Of a DNA stretch of 64,000 bases, positions 26,053 to 34,327 are shown one piece after another. Position 1 is the stretch's first letter, and the number at the start of each line of letters is the position of its first letter. The stretch lies in assembly GCF_900101475.1 (NCBI RefSeq), contig NZ_FMZV01000006.1, forward strand, positions 62,001 through 126,000. Reading direction: 5' to 3'. The notes beneath the pieces are model-generated. The model did not search any database. It saw nothing but the letters and a program-made list of their open reading frames with translations, and was not told the DNA's origin. Both the position numbers and the translations under genes were made by a program. The stretch comes from Ruegeria marina. GTDB lineage: Bacteria > Pseudomonadota > Alphaproteobacteria > Rhodobacterales > Rhodobacteraceae.

Positions 26053-26779
26053 CGACCTCAAGCACCGTGCCGGTGACCATCGCCGCCTCGTCCGAGGCCA
26101 GGAACAGCGCGCCATTGGCAATGTCGAGCGGGGTCGAAAGCCGGCCCAGCGGAATGGTGGCGCGGAACTGGGCGCGCTTCTCGGGCGTGTCCTCGCCCAT
26201 GAATTGCGCCAGAAGCGGCGTTTCCCCGGCCACCGGCGCAATCGCGTTGACGCGGATCTGCTCGGGTGCCAGCTCGATCGCCATCGCCTTGGTCAGCAGG
26301 TTCACCGCGCCCTTGGAAGCATTGTACCAGACCAGGCCGGGGCGCGGGCGCAGCCCGGCGGTGGAGCCGATATTGACGATATTGCCGCCGCCATGGGCGC
26401 GGAAATGCGGGATCACGGCCTGGGCCATCAGGTAGATCGACTTCACGTTGACGTCGAACACCCGGTCGTATTCCTCTTCCGTGACATCAAGCATCGGCTG
26501 GTTGCGATGCGTGGTGCCGGCGTTGTTGACGACGCAGTCGAGCCGGCCAAAGGCGGCGATGACCTGGTCCACCACCGTTCTCAGCGCGGCGCCATCGGTC
26601 ACGTTGCAGCCGAAGGCGAGGGTGCCATGGCCGATCTCGTCGGCGGCCTGCTGTGCCTTGTCGGTGTTGAGGTCCAGAATGGCGACACGCGCCCCCTCTT
26701 CGACGAAGCGCTGGGCGATGCCATAGCCAAAGCCCTGGGCCGCGCCGGTGACGATAGCGGTCTTGTCCTTCAGACGCAT
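26033..26779 (-). CDS. Short-chain dehydrogenase/reductase
   Basis: Classical SDR, 248 residues. TGAAQGFG cofactor loop (about 12-19), Asp in AILDLN (NAD type), NNAG, Ser in NIGSTAG, Tyr/Lys in YNASK, and VLEVDGG at the end. AAGGA with a 7-nt spacer selects the ATG at 26779; two more upstream Met codons are less well placed. It is the paralogue of the SDR at 19940-20689. Its 3' end overlaps the lactonase start by 20 bp, and the ALDH gene lies 10 bp upstream, so ALDH - SDR - lactonase - dehydratase - QOR form one leftward unit. Confidence 0.88.
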   Translation of the reverse strand: MRLKDKTAIVTGAAQGFGYGIAQRFVEEGARVAILDLNTDKAQQAADEIGHGTLAFGCNVTDGAALRTVVDQVIAAFGRLDCVVNNAGTTHRNQPMLDVTEEEYDRVFDVNVKSIYLMAQAVIPHFRAHGGGNIVNIGSTAGLRPRPGLVWYNASKGAVNLLTKAMAIELAPEQIRVNAIAPVAGETPLLAQFMGEDTPEKRAQFRATIPLGRLSTPLDIANGALFLASDEAAMVTGTVLEVDGGRCI

Positions 26780-26789
26780 GGTCATTTCC

Positions 26790-28253
26790 TTATCCGTGAT
26801 TGAGTACGATGGTTTTCGAGGCCGAGAATTCGTAGAGCGCCTCGAAGCCCTTTTCGCGGCCATGGCCGGATTTCTTCACCCCGCCGAAGGGCAGTTCGAT
26901 GCCCCCCGCCGCGCCGAAGCCGTTCACGAAGACCTGGCCGCAGCGCATGGCGCGGGCGACCCGCATCGAGCGGTTGGTGTTGCCGGTCCAGATGCCGGCA
27001 ACCAGCCCGTAATCGGTGCCGTTGGCCAGCGCGATGGCGTCGGCCTCGTCCTCGAACGGCATGAGCGAGAGAACCGGGCCGAACACTTCCTCGCGCGCCA
27101 GCTTGGTTTCACGCGGGACGGGGGCGAAGAGGGTGGGCTGGACATAGAACCCACCTGCGGGTGCGTTGCCGACAACCTGGCCCTGCGCCAGGACCGGGAT
27201 GCCCGCGGCCTCGGCCTCGGCCACGAAGGCCTTGACGCGGGCCTGCTGCTTGGCCGTCACCATGGCGCCCAGGTCGAGATCCTGCTCGTGCGGGCCGGCC
27301 TTGGTCGCGGCGAAGCGGCGCGCCAGTTCGGCGGCGACCTGATCGTAGATCGGGCGTTCCAGCAGCACCCGGCTGCCGGCGGAACAGGTCTGCCCGCCAT
27401 TCTGAAGGATCGCCTTGACCAGCACCGGCATCGCGGCATCGAGATCGGCATCGGCAAAGACGATCTGGGGCGACTTGCCGCCCAGCTCCAGCGTGCAGCC
27501 GATATGGTTCTCGGCCGCCGCCTTCTGCACCAGGGTTCCCACTTCGGGGCTGCCGGTAAACGAGATGTAGTTGATGTCTGGATGTGCGGTCAGCGCGGCC
27601 CCCGCTTCGGCGCCGAGACCGAAGACGATGTTGAGAACGCCTTCTGGGAAACCCACCTCCAGGGCCAGCTCGGCGATCCTGAGCAAAGTCAGCCCGGCGT
27701 CCTCGGCCGGTTTCACCACGCATGTATTGCCGCAGGCGAGCGAGGCGCCGACCGACCGGCCGAAAATCTGGCTGGGATAGTTCCATGGCACGATATGGCC
27801 GGTCACTCCATGCGGGTCACGCACCACGGCGACGGTATAGCCGTTCAGAAAAGGAATAGTCTCGCCATGCAGCTTGTCTGCGGCCGACCCGTAATACTCG
27901 AAGTAGCGGGCGGTGGCGACGATATCGGCCCGGCCCTGGCTGATTGGTTTGCCGGTATCGAGCGATTCGAGCGCACCCAGCTCGTCGGTCCGGGCAAGGA
28001 TCGCCTCGCCCAGCTTCATCAGCAACCGCCCCCGCTCGATCGCCGTGAAACGGCACCAGGTGGTTTCGAACGCATGGCGTGCGGCGCGCACCGCGCGATC
28101 GATCTCGGCGACGCCGGATCGCGGGATCGTTCCAAATGCCGTTCCGTCCGAAGGGGAAAGTGCCGCGAGCGTTTGGCCAGCATCTGCATCTTCGGAGCGG
28201 CCGGCGATCAGGTTGCGAAACACGGTAAGCGAATCAAGAGCGGCGGTGTCCAT
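26790..28253 (-). CDS. NAD(P)-dependent aldehyde dehydrogenase
   Basis: ALDH-superfamily protein, 487 residues from the start at 28253, which has AGGAG 8 bp upstream. PWNYPSQ (156-162), FTGSPEVG (232-239), general base Glu256 in TLELGGKSP and nucleophile Cys290 in GGQTCSAGS are intact. Closest relative in the window is the ALDH at 4261-5739. First gene of the leftward sugar-acid-type operon, divergent from the D-2-hydroxyacid dehydrogenase. In such pathways ALDHs oxidise lactaldehyde, glycolaldehyde or 2-ketoglutarate semialdehyde; which one applies here is open. Confidence 0.9.
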   Translation of the reverse strand: MDTAALDSLTVFRNLIAGRSEDADAGQTLAALSPSDGTAFGTIPRSGVAEIDRAVRAARHAFETTWCRFTAIERGRLLMKLGEAILARTDELGALESLDTGKPISQGRADIVATARYFEYYGSAADKLHGETIPFLNGYTVAVVRDPHGVTGHIVPWNYPSQIFGRSVGASLACGNTCVVKPAEDAGLTLLRIAELALEVGFPEGVLNIVFGLGAEAGAALTAHPDINYISFTGSPEVGTLVQKAAAENHIGCTLELGGKSPQIVFADADLDAAMPVLVKAILQNGGQTCSAGSRVLLERPIYDQVAAELARRFAATKAGPHEQDLDLGAMVTAKQQARVKAFVAEAEAAGIPVLAQGQVVGNAPAGGFYVQPTLFAPVPRETKLAREEVFGPVLSLMPFEDEADAIALANGTDYGLVAGIWTGNTNRSMRVARAMRCGQVFVNGFGAAGGIELPFGGVKKSGHGREKGFEALYEFSASKTIVLNHG

Positions 28254-28365
28254 CAAAACATCTCCTGCTGTCAGTATGCTCTTGCTCCTACAACTTGTAA
28301 TTAATATTGACAAGCGGAAAACATGTAACTAGCCGTAAGAATGCATTGGCTGGCGAGGTGCGGAT
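28254..28365. promoter_or_regulatory. Divergent promoter region with operator-like repeats
   Basis: A 112-bp AT-rich gap between the leftward ALDH operon and the rightward D-2-hydroxyacid dehydrogenase. It contains a dyad CTTGT-N11-ACAAG (28294-28314), a consensus -35 hexamer TTGACA (28307-28312) and AACATGTAA (28320-28328). The last 9-mer recurs exactly in front of the GntR regulator gene near 39515. GAGGTG precedes the start at 28366. Confidence 0.5.
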
Positions 28366-29370
28366 ATGGAAAGTTTCACAGATGATCGGCAACGGCGGGG
28401 CGAGCTGCCCAGACTGGTTGTCACCCGCGCCCTGCCGGATGAACTCTCCCGGCGCATTGCGCGGGGGTGGGATGTCTGGACCAACCCGTTCGATCGCACC
28501 CTGACCGCCGACGAGCTGATCGCGGCGGCGGAACGGCAGCGCGCCGAGGTGCTGCTGGTCATGGCAATGGACCGCATCGACGCCCAGGTGATCGAAAGGT
28601 TGCCCGATGCCGTGCGCATCATTGCGACACTCTCGGTCGGCCACGACCATATCGATCTCGATGCGGCGCGGGCGCGCGGCATTGCGGTTGTGCATACTCC
28701 CGACATCCTGTCCGACGCGGTGTCGGAAATCGCCCTGATGCTGATGCTCTGCGCGGCACGGCGTGCCCGCGAAGGCGAGCGGATGCTCTACGAGCGCACG
28801 TGGCAGGGCTGGTCGCCGACGCAACTGCTTGGCCGCGACGTTACCGGCGCAAGGCTTGGCGTACTCGGCATGGGGCGGATCGGGCGGACAATTGCGCGGC
28901 GCGCCCGCACGGCTTTCGACATGGAGCTGCACTATCACAATCGCTCGCGACTGGCGCCCGGCCTGGAGGAGGGGGCGATCTATCATCCAGATGCCGAGGG
29001 CCTTCTCGCGGCAAGCGATTTCCTGGTCCTGGCCGCGCCCTCCAATCCGCAGACCCGTGGATTCTTGAACCGAGAGCGTCTCGCATTGCTTCCCCGCGGT
29101 GCGATTGTGGTGAATATCGCACGCGGCGATCTGGTCGATGACGAGGCGCTTGTCGCCGCCTTGCAATCCGGGCATGTCGCGGCGGCGGGGCTCGACGTAT
29201 TCAATGGCGAACCCGACATTCATCCGGGGTATCTGGATCTTCCCAACGTGTTCCTGCAGCCGCACCAGGGCAGCTCGACCGTGGGGACGCGGGTTCGCAT
29301 GGGGCACATGTTGCTGGATGCAATCGAAGCCTGTTCGGCGGGGCAGAGCGTGCCCAATCGCCTAGTGTAA
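28366..29370 (+). CDS. D-2-hydroxyacid dehydrogenase
   Basis: NAD(P)-dependent D-isomer 2-hydroxyacid dehydrogenase, 334 residues. The Rossmann motif GMGRIG is at 168-173; catalytic Arg253 (NIARGDLVDD), Glu282 (NGEPD) and His300 (LQPHQGSS) are in place, although the usual PHIGSA reads PHQGSS. Substrates of this family include glyoxylate, hydroxypyruvate and lactate-type acids; (S)-sulfolactate dehydrogenase SlcC also belongs to it. It opens a two-gene unit with an SDR and lies 1 kb before the NitT/TauT-type importer. A link to the importer is suggested by shared promoter motifs. Confidence 0.87.
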   Translation: MESFTDDRQRRGELPRLVVTRALPDELSRRIARGWDVWTNPFDRTLTADELIAAAERQRAEVLLVMAMDRIDAQVIERLPDAVRIIATLSVGHDHIDLDAARARGIAVVHTPDILSDAVSEIALMLMLCAARRAREGERMLYERTWQGWSPTQLLGRDVTGARLGVLGMGRIGRTIARRARTAFDMELHYHNRSRLAPGLEEGAIYHPDAEGLLAASDFLVLAAPSNPQTRGFLNRERLALLPRGAIVVNIARGDLVDDEALVAALQSGHVAAAGLDVFNGEPDIHPGYLDLPNVFLQPHQGSSTVGTRVRMGHMLLDAIEACSAGQSVPNRLV

Positions 29371-29395
29371 TTCCTTGAAAGCAATGGAGGTCAAC

Positions 29396-30172
29396 ATGTT
29401 TGACCAACTCGCACCATCCCGACTGTTCTCTCTTGAGGGGCGCGTGGCGCTGATAACCGGGGCTGCTGGCGGCATCGCCTCGGGCGTTGCCGAAGCCTTT
29501 GCCGCTGCCGGCGCCAGGCTGGTCCTGGCGGACCTGAACGAGAAGGTGCACGCGCGCGCGCAGGCGCTACGCGAAGCGGGAGCCGAGGTGCAGTCGCTGA
29601 CCTTCGATGTCAACGATGCCGAGGCTGCCGGCGCCGCCGTGAACCAGGCTGCGGGCATCTTCGGGCGGCTCGACATCCTTGTGAACAATGCCGCCGTCAT
29701 CGTGCGCAAACCATTCCTGGAATTGGAGCAAGCGGATTGGCGAAAGGTGATCGATACCGACCTCAATGCCTATTTCACCGTCGCGCAGGCAGCGGCCCGC
29801 ATCATGGTCGAGCGCGGCGCGGGGCGCATCATCAACATGGGTTCGATCATGGGCCATGTCTCGCGTCCGAACCTCGTCCCATATGTCTCGGCCAAGGGGG
29901 CGGTGCATTCCTTTGCCCAGGCCGTTGCTGCCGATCTCGCGGGAACAGGGGTGACGGTGAACGTGCTTGCGCCGGGATATACCATCACCGAATTCAGCCA
30001 GGCCAATGTCAAGGAATTCCACGATTTCGTGCGCGACTGGACGCCATGCCGGCGCTGGGGAAAACCGCAGGATATCGCCGGGGCCGCATTGCTCCTGGCG
30101 TCCGATGCGGGCGCGTATATCAACGGGCAGGTGATCTACATCGACGGCGGGTTCACTGCGGTGACACGCTGA
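29396..30172 (+). CDS. Short-chain dehydrogenase/reductase
   Basis: Classical SDR, 258 residues from the ATG at 29396, which has a strong GGAGGT; an in-frame ATG at 29375 has none. TGAAGGIASG cofactor loop, Asp in LVLADLN, NNAA in place of NNAG, Ser in NMGSIMG, Tyr/Lys in YVSAK and VIYIDGG at the end. It resembles gluconate 5-dehydrogenase/3-oxoacyl reductase-type SDRs (FSLEGRVALITG near the start). It follows the D-2-hydroxyacid dehydrogenase by 25 bp, and a strong hairpin after it suggests the transcript ends there. Confidence 0.87.
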   Translation: MFDQLAPSRLFSLEGRVALITGAAGGIASGVAEAFAAAGARLVLADLNEKVHARAQALREAGAEVQSLTFDVNDAEAAGAAVNQAAGIFGRLDILVNNAAVIVRKPFLELEQADWRKVIDTDLNAYFTVAQAAARIMVERGAGRIINMGSIMGHVSRPNLVPYVSAKGAVHSFAQAVAADLAGTGVTVNVLAPGYTITEFSQANVKEFHDFVRDWTPCRRWGKPQDIAGAALLLASDAGAYINGQVIYIDGGFTAVTR

Positions 30173-30212
30173 TTCACTTTCGGGCCGTCTCTTGGGGCGG
30201 CAAGTGCCTTTC

Positions 30213-30240
30213 GCGGCCGCGCAGCAACCTGCGCGGCCGC
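30213..30240 (+). terminator. Strong hairpin after the SDR gene
   Basis: A perfect 12-bp stem (GCGGCCGCGCAG / CTGCGCGGCCGC) with a CAAC loop, followed by TTGCC. It lies 40 bp after the SDR stop and before the importer promoter. The T-run is poor, but the stem is very stable. Confidence 0.6.
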
Positions 30241-30382
30241 TTGCCGTGTTGGGGGTGAAAGCATGCGCGGCGAGAATCTACCGGGCGAACGCATTCGCCG
30301 CCAGGTGCGAGCAAAAGGGCTGTCAGTTGCGAAAAACCGTTGTGCGTCAAGGAGTAACTCTCTCCGATTTTAAATTGTAAAA

Positions 30383-30397
30383 ATAGTTGACAACTAT
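30383..30397. promoter_or_regulatory. Palindrome overlapping a -35 element ahead of the NitT/TauT-type importer
   Basis: ATAGTTG-A-CAACTAT is a perfect 15-bp palindrome that contains TTGACA (30387-30392). TGTA-N4-TACA and TTACAAGT follow at 30409-30423. The position just upstream of the permease operon and inside a consensus -35 fits a repressor operator. The GntR protein encoded at 38738-39493 is the natural candidate. A good -10 was not identified. Confidence 0.45.
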
Positions 30398-30439
30398 GAA
30401 AGTTGATATGTAGCCTTACAAGTAAATGGAGCTATGGAA

Positions 30440-31336
30440 ATGCCTGCGACAATGCCGAAACAGCGACCATTAAATGCAGCCGTGCTGCCGGGCGGCGAAC
30501 GCGGAGCCGCGGTACCGCCACAGGCTGCGACCGCGCCGGCGGCTCGGTACGGAGCCGGGCTTTTCCTGCGGGTCTGGCGGTCGCGCTGGTTCATCGCCCT
30601 GCGGTCCTTTGCGATCTTCGTTGGGCTTTGGGCGCTGCTGGCGGCTTGGGTCGCCAGCCCGCTTCAGCTTCCTTCGCCCGCCACGGTCTTTGATGCGATG
30701 GTCGGCCTCGCCCGCAAGGGCGAGCTCCTGAGCCAGACCCTGATCAGCGCGTCGCGCCTTGGTGTCGCGCTGCTGGTGGCGGCGGTCATCGCCGTGCCGT
30801 TGGGATTTGCCATGGCCCTGAGCCGCGAACTGAACGCCTATCTCGACCCGATCGTAGAGTTGCTGCGGCCGATCTCGGGCATCGCCTGGATCCCTCTCGG
30901 GCTGTTCATCTTCGGCGTCGGAGGTACATTGCCGGTCTTCATCATGACCTATGTCGCCTTCTTCCCGCTGCTCCTGAACACGATCGACGGTGTGCGGGAC
31001 ATCGACCGGAAGCTTCTGGCCGCCGCCAAGACGATGGGCGTGACCCGAAAGGCGCAGCTCGTGCATGTTGTGGTGCCTGCGGCGTTGCCATCGGTGATGG
31101 TCGGTTTCCGGATCGCCTTTGCCTCGGCATGGGCTGCGATCATCGCCGCCGAACTGATCGGTTCGCCCAGCGGGCTGGGGTTCTCCATCGAATGGTATCG
31201 CCAGCTGCTGATGAGCCCGAAAGTCTTCTCCTTCATCGTGCTGATCGGTGTCGTCGGCTATCTCAGCGACCTCGTGCTGCGCGCCCTGCAACGCAAACTC
31301 ACGCCCTGGGCCGAAGGATTGGGGATCGACGCATGA
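30440..31336 (+). CDS. NitT/TauT-type ABC permease, subunit 1
   Basis: Inner-membrane permease related to SsuC/TauC, 298 residues. GGAG is too close to the ATG at 30434 but correctly spaced for 30440. After a Pro/Ala-rich N terminus of about 45 residues come about six hydrophobic helices. The cytoplasmic coupling motif reads AAKTMGVTRKAQLVHVVVPAA (split: AAKTMG near 195, then VVVPAALPSV), the EAA-loop equivalent of this family. The stop overlaps the next permease start (ATGA), so two different permeases are made in coupled fashion, probably as a heterodimer. Confidence 0.87.
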   Translation: MPATMPKQRPLNAAVLPGGERGAAVPPQAATAPAARYGAGLFLRVWRSRWFIALRSFAIFVGLWALLAAWVASPLQLPSPATVFDAMVGLARKGELLSQTLISASRLGVALLVAAVIAVPLGFAMALSRELNAYLDPIVELLRPISGIAWIPLGLFIFGVGGTLPVFIMTYVAFFPLLLNTIDGVRDIDRKLLAAAKTMGVTRKAQLVHVVVPAALPSVMVGFRIAFASAWAAIIAAELIGSPSGLGFSIEWYRQLLMSPKVFSFIVLIGVVGYLSDLVLRALQRKLTPWAEGLGIDA

Positions 31337-32133
31337 GTATGAACGTGAACACCCGTCCCGCCGATGTCATGCCCCCCTGGGCCAAGGCGATCACTTTGCC
31401 GATAATCCTCGTGGTGATCTGGCAGGCCTGGGCCATGACCCTGCCCGAAACTTCGCCCGCCCCCGCGCCGCTGAAGGTCGTTCAATCCTTCGTCGAGCTC
31501 ACGGCCAGCGGCGAACTGGTCTGGGCCACCCTGCAAAGCCTTGGCCGGGTGCTGGCCGGATTTGCCATCGCACTGGCCGCCGGCCTGAGCCTGGGCGTGC
31601 TGATGGGATCAAGCCGGATGGTGCGCGAGAACCTTGACCCGATTGTCGAGAGCTTCCGCCCGATCGCGCCGATGGCGATCCTGCCGATCGCGATCCTGTG
31701 GTTCGGCACCGGAACCCCGGCCGCCCTGACGATCGTGGCCTACGCCGCCTTCTTCCCGCTGCTGATCAACACCATTCATGGCGTCAGCCGGGTCGACCGG
31801 CAGCTGATCCGCGCCGCCCAGACAATGGGCATTTCCCGGCTGCGTATCGTCATCGCCGTTGTCGTCCCGGCGGCCATTCCCAGTGTCCTGCTGGGATCGC
31901 GCCTGGCCATGGGCGTCGCCTGGACCGCAATCATCGCCGCAGAACTGGCCGTCGGCGCCAAGTCGGGCGGCGGAACGTCGGGCGGCGTCGGTCAGATGAT
32001 GTTTGTTTTCTACGCCTATTCCATCGACCTGAACGGGATCGTCGTCTGCATGATCGTGGTCGGTGTCATCGCCCTGTTGATCGACCGGTTGTTCCGCCTT
32101 GTCGAACGCCATCTTCTGCCCTGGAGGAACTGA
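31333..32133 (+). CDS. NitT/TauT-type ABC permease, subunit 2
   Basis: Second permease of 266 residues, beginning inside the stop codon of the first. It contains the RAAQTMGISRLRIVIAVVVP coupling loop (about 160-180) and hydrophobic helices throughout. It is homologous to the preceding permease but clearly distinct; for example, it has an insertion AVGAKSGGGTSGGVGQMM in the late periplasmic loop. Most taurine/sulfonate importers use one permease as a homodimer, so this pair is unusual. AGGAACTGACCC at its end holds the ATPase ribosome binding site. Confidence 0.87.
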   Translation: MSMNVNTRPADVMPPWAKAITLPIILVVIWQAWAMTLPETSPAPAPLKVVQSFVELTASGELVWATLQSLGRVLAGFAIALAAGLSLGVLMGSSRMVRENLDPIVESFRPIAPMAILPIAILWFGTGTPAALTIVAYAAFFPLLINTIHGVSRVDRQLIRAAQTMGISRLRIVIAVVVPAAIPSVLLGSRLAMGVAWTAIIAAELAVGAKSGGGTSGGVGQMMFVFYAYSIDLNGIVVCMIVVGVIALLIDRLFRLVERHLLPWRN

Positions 32134-32137
32134 CCCG

Positions 32138-32974
32138 ATGAGTGTCCAGATGATCCAACCGAAACCCGCTCCAAAGCTGCGCCTGAAAGGAATCTCCAAG
32201 GAATTCATTGCGCCCCGGACAGGGCAGCGCACCCTGGCGGTGGCCGATTTCAACCTCGATGTGCAGCCGGGCGAGTTCATCTGCATTGTCGGCCCGTCGG
32301 GCTGTGGCAAGTCGACGGTTCTGAATATGATCGCGGGGCTCGAGAAATCCACCTCCGGCTCGATTGAGATGGACGGCAAGGCGATTTCGGCTCCGGGCGC
32401 GGAACGCGGCGTGATGTTCCAGGACTATGCGCTTTTCCCTTGGAAGTCGGTCCGCGACAATGTCGGCTTCGGTCTGCGTCACGGCACCGCCGGCGCCGGG
32501 ATGGCGAAAGCCGAACGCGAAGACCGCATCAACCATTTCGTCCAGCTTGTCGGACTCAAGGGCGCCGAAAGCAAGTACCCGCACCAGTTGTCCGGCGGTA
32601 TGCGTCAGCGCGTGGCGCTTGCCCGGCTGCTGGCCAACGGACCCGACGTGCTGTTGATGGACGAACCGCTTGGTGCGCTCGACGCCCAGACCCGCCTTGT
32701 GCTCCAGGTCGAACTCCTCCGGATCTGGGGCGAGACCGGCAACAAGGACGACCGCAAGACAGTAATCTTCATCACCCACGGCATCGACGAGGCAGTCTTT
32801 CTGGCCGACCGGGTAGTGGTGATGTCGAGCCATCCGGGTCGCGTCAGTGCGGTGCTCGATGTCGATATTCCCCGCCCCCGGACCGAGGAAGTCCGGCTTG
32901 ACCCGCGCTTTGCCGAACTGAGCGAGGAAATCTGGTCGCTCATCCGCGACGAGGCCTATCGCGCCATCGCCTGA
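32138..32974 (+). CDS. NitT/TauT-type ABC ATPase
   Basis: Cytoplasmic ATPase, 278 residues, SsuB/TauB type. Walker A GPSGCGKST (about 52-60), Q-loop FQDYALFPW, canonical signature LSGGMRQRVALARLL, Walker B LLMDEPLGALD and switch His in FITHGIDEA. GGAGG precedes the ATG. The sequence HPGR..AVLDVDIPRPR after the switch is typical of nitrate/sulfonate/taurine ATPases. Third gene of the importer operon, before the Tat-exported binding protein. Confidence 0.92.
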   Translation: MSVQMIQPKPAPKLRLKGISKEFIAPRTGQRTLAVADFNLDVQPGEFICIVGPSGCGKSTVLNMIAGLEKSTSGSIEMDGKAISAPGAERGVMFQDYALFPWKSVRDNVGFGLRHGTAGAGMAKAEREDRINHFVQLVGLKGAESKYPHQLSGGMRQRVALARLLANGPDVLLMDEPLGALDAQTRLVLQVELLRIWGETGNKDDRKTVIFITHGIDEAVFLADRVVVMSSHPGRVSAVLDVDIPRPRTEEVRLDPRFAELSEEIWSLIRDEAYRAIA

Positions 32975-33044
32975 CCCGGCCTCAGACCCATTTTCACCGG
33001 CCCGCCACGCAAGGGCCAGCCATTCGGACCAAGGGAGGAAAACC

Positions 33045-34286
33045 ATGTCCGTTTCCAAGTCTCGACTACTGACCCTCAATCGCCGGTCTTTCCTGGCGGC
33101 AACAGGTGCCGTAGGCGGCCTGCTTGCTGCGCCCGGGATCGTCCGCGCGGCCACCGACAAGCTGACGGTCTCGTGCGGCAGGATCCCATGGGCTGCGGGC
33201 AACGCTCCGATGACCGCCCTGATGATCAAGGAAAAGCTGTTCGAAAAATACGCCGCCGAGCTTGGCTATGAGCTGACCGTCGACTGGCGTGACTATCCGA
33301 CCGCCATGCCGCAGGTCGAAGCCTTCGTCGCCAATGATCTCGACATGGGCATGTGGGGCAATACGCCGATCATCCGCTCCATCGCCGCCGGCCTGCCGCT
33401 CAGCCTGATGGTGGTCGGTGAAGGCCGCCTTCGCTTCATGATCGTCACGCGCGAAGATCGCGGTATCCGCAAGCCGGAAGACCTGAAGGGCAAGACCATC
33501 GGTTCGCTTCTGGGCGGTGACCCCTACAACGCCCTGTCGCAGATGCTGCGTTGGGAGCTGGGTTCCGCCGACCCGCGCGAACTGGGCATCAACCTGGTCA
33601 ACGTGCCGGTGCTGAGTCAGGCCGCCGCGGTGCCCACCGGGCTCGACGCAGCCATCGCGATCCAGCCGATGTATCTTGCCGCCGCCAAGAACGGCACAAA
33701 GGCGATCTGGAACTCCTACGGCTACACCGAGGATTTCTACGACGGTCCGCTTGGCACCGGTGCCGGCATCCAGCTGCCTTCGGTGAAGAACTCGCCCTTC
33801 TATCCGGAAGGCTACTACATTCACCGTTCCTTCTGGGTTCTTCGCAATTCGCTGGCCGAACAGCATCCGAACATCGTCGTTGCCTTCATGGCGGCTCAGC
33901 AGGAAGCCGTGGCGCGCCTGTCGGCACAGGATCCGGGCGAGGTTTCGCAACTGGTCCACGACTACTGGAAGCTCGACCCCGAGGATGGCGCCAAGGTTGT
34001 CAACGACGACCTGATCTTCAGCCGCGGCTGGGCCTGGCCCACCAACGCCGAAGCGCGCGCCGTGCAGCAGGCATCGCAATACCTGGTCGACGGCGGCGTG
34101 ATCGAACAGCCCCTGAGCTGGGATCAGGTCAAGGGCGCGTTCGAACTGACCGCGCCGCTCGCCAAGCAGGCTTACGAACTTCTGGGCTCGAAGACCGCGG
34201 ATGCCGAGTTCACCCGGACCGACGTGAACGACCTGCGCGGCCTGCCGCTGTGGAACATGGATAATTGGACCGAGAAATCGGCCTGA
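33045..34286 (+). CDS. NitT/TauT-type ABC substrate-binding protein, Tat-exported
   Basis: Periplasmic binding protein of 413 residues. The N terminus carries a twin-arginine signal, NRRSFLAATGAVGGLLAAPG, ending at VRA. AAGGGAGG precedes the start. The mature part follows the SsuA/TauA pattern: substrate-site region GNAPMTALMIKEKLFEKY, a DLDMGMWGNTPIIR segment and EDLKGKTIG before the second lobe. It is longer than TauA (~320) because of extra C-terminal sequence. Ligands of the family are alkanesulfonates, taurine, nitrate, thiamine precursors and aromatic acids. Neighbouring enzymes make an anionic C3-C4 compound likely. Confidence 0.85.
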   Translation: MSVSKSRLLTLNRRSFLAATGAVGGLLAAPGIVRAATDKLTVSCGRIPWAAGNAPMTALMIKEKLFEKYAAELGYELTVDWRDYPTAMPQVEAFVANDLDMGMWGNTPIIRSIAAGLPLSLMVVGEGRLRFMIVTREDRGIRKPEDLKGKTIGSLLGGDPYNALSQMLRWELGSADPRELGINLVNVPVLSQAAAVPTGLDAAIAIQPMYLAAAKNGTKAIWNSYGYTEDFYDGPLGTGAGIQLPSVKNSPFYPEGYYIHRSFWVLRNSLAEQHPNIVVAFMAAQQEAVARLSAQDPGEVSQLVHDYWKLDPEDGAKVVNDDLIFSRGWAWPTNAEARAVQQASQYLVDGGVIEQPLSWDQVKGAFELTAPLAKQAYELLGSKTADAEFTRTDVNDLRGLPLWNMDNWTEKSA

Positions 34287-34327
34287 CGATCCGCGGATAA
34301 CGAAACGCCAGAGAAAGGTAAGAGAGA

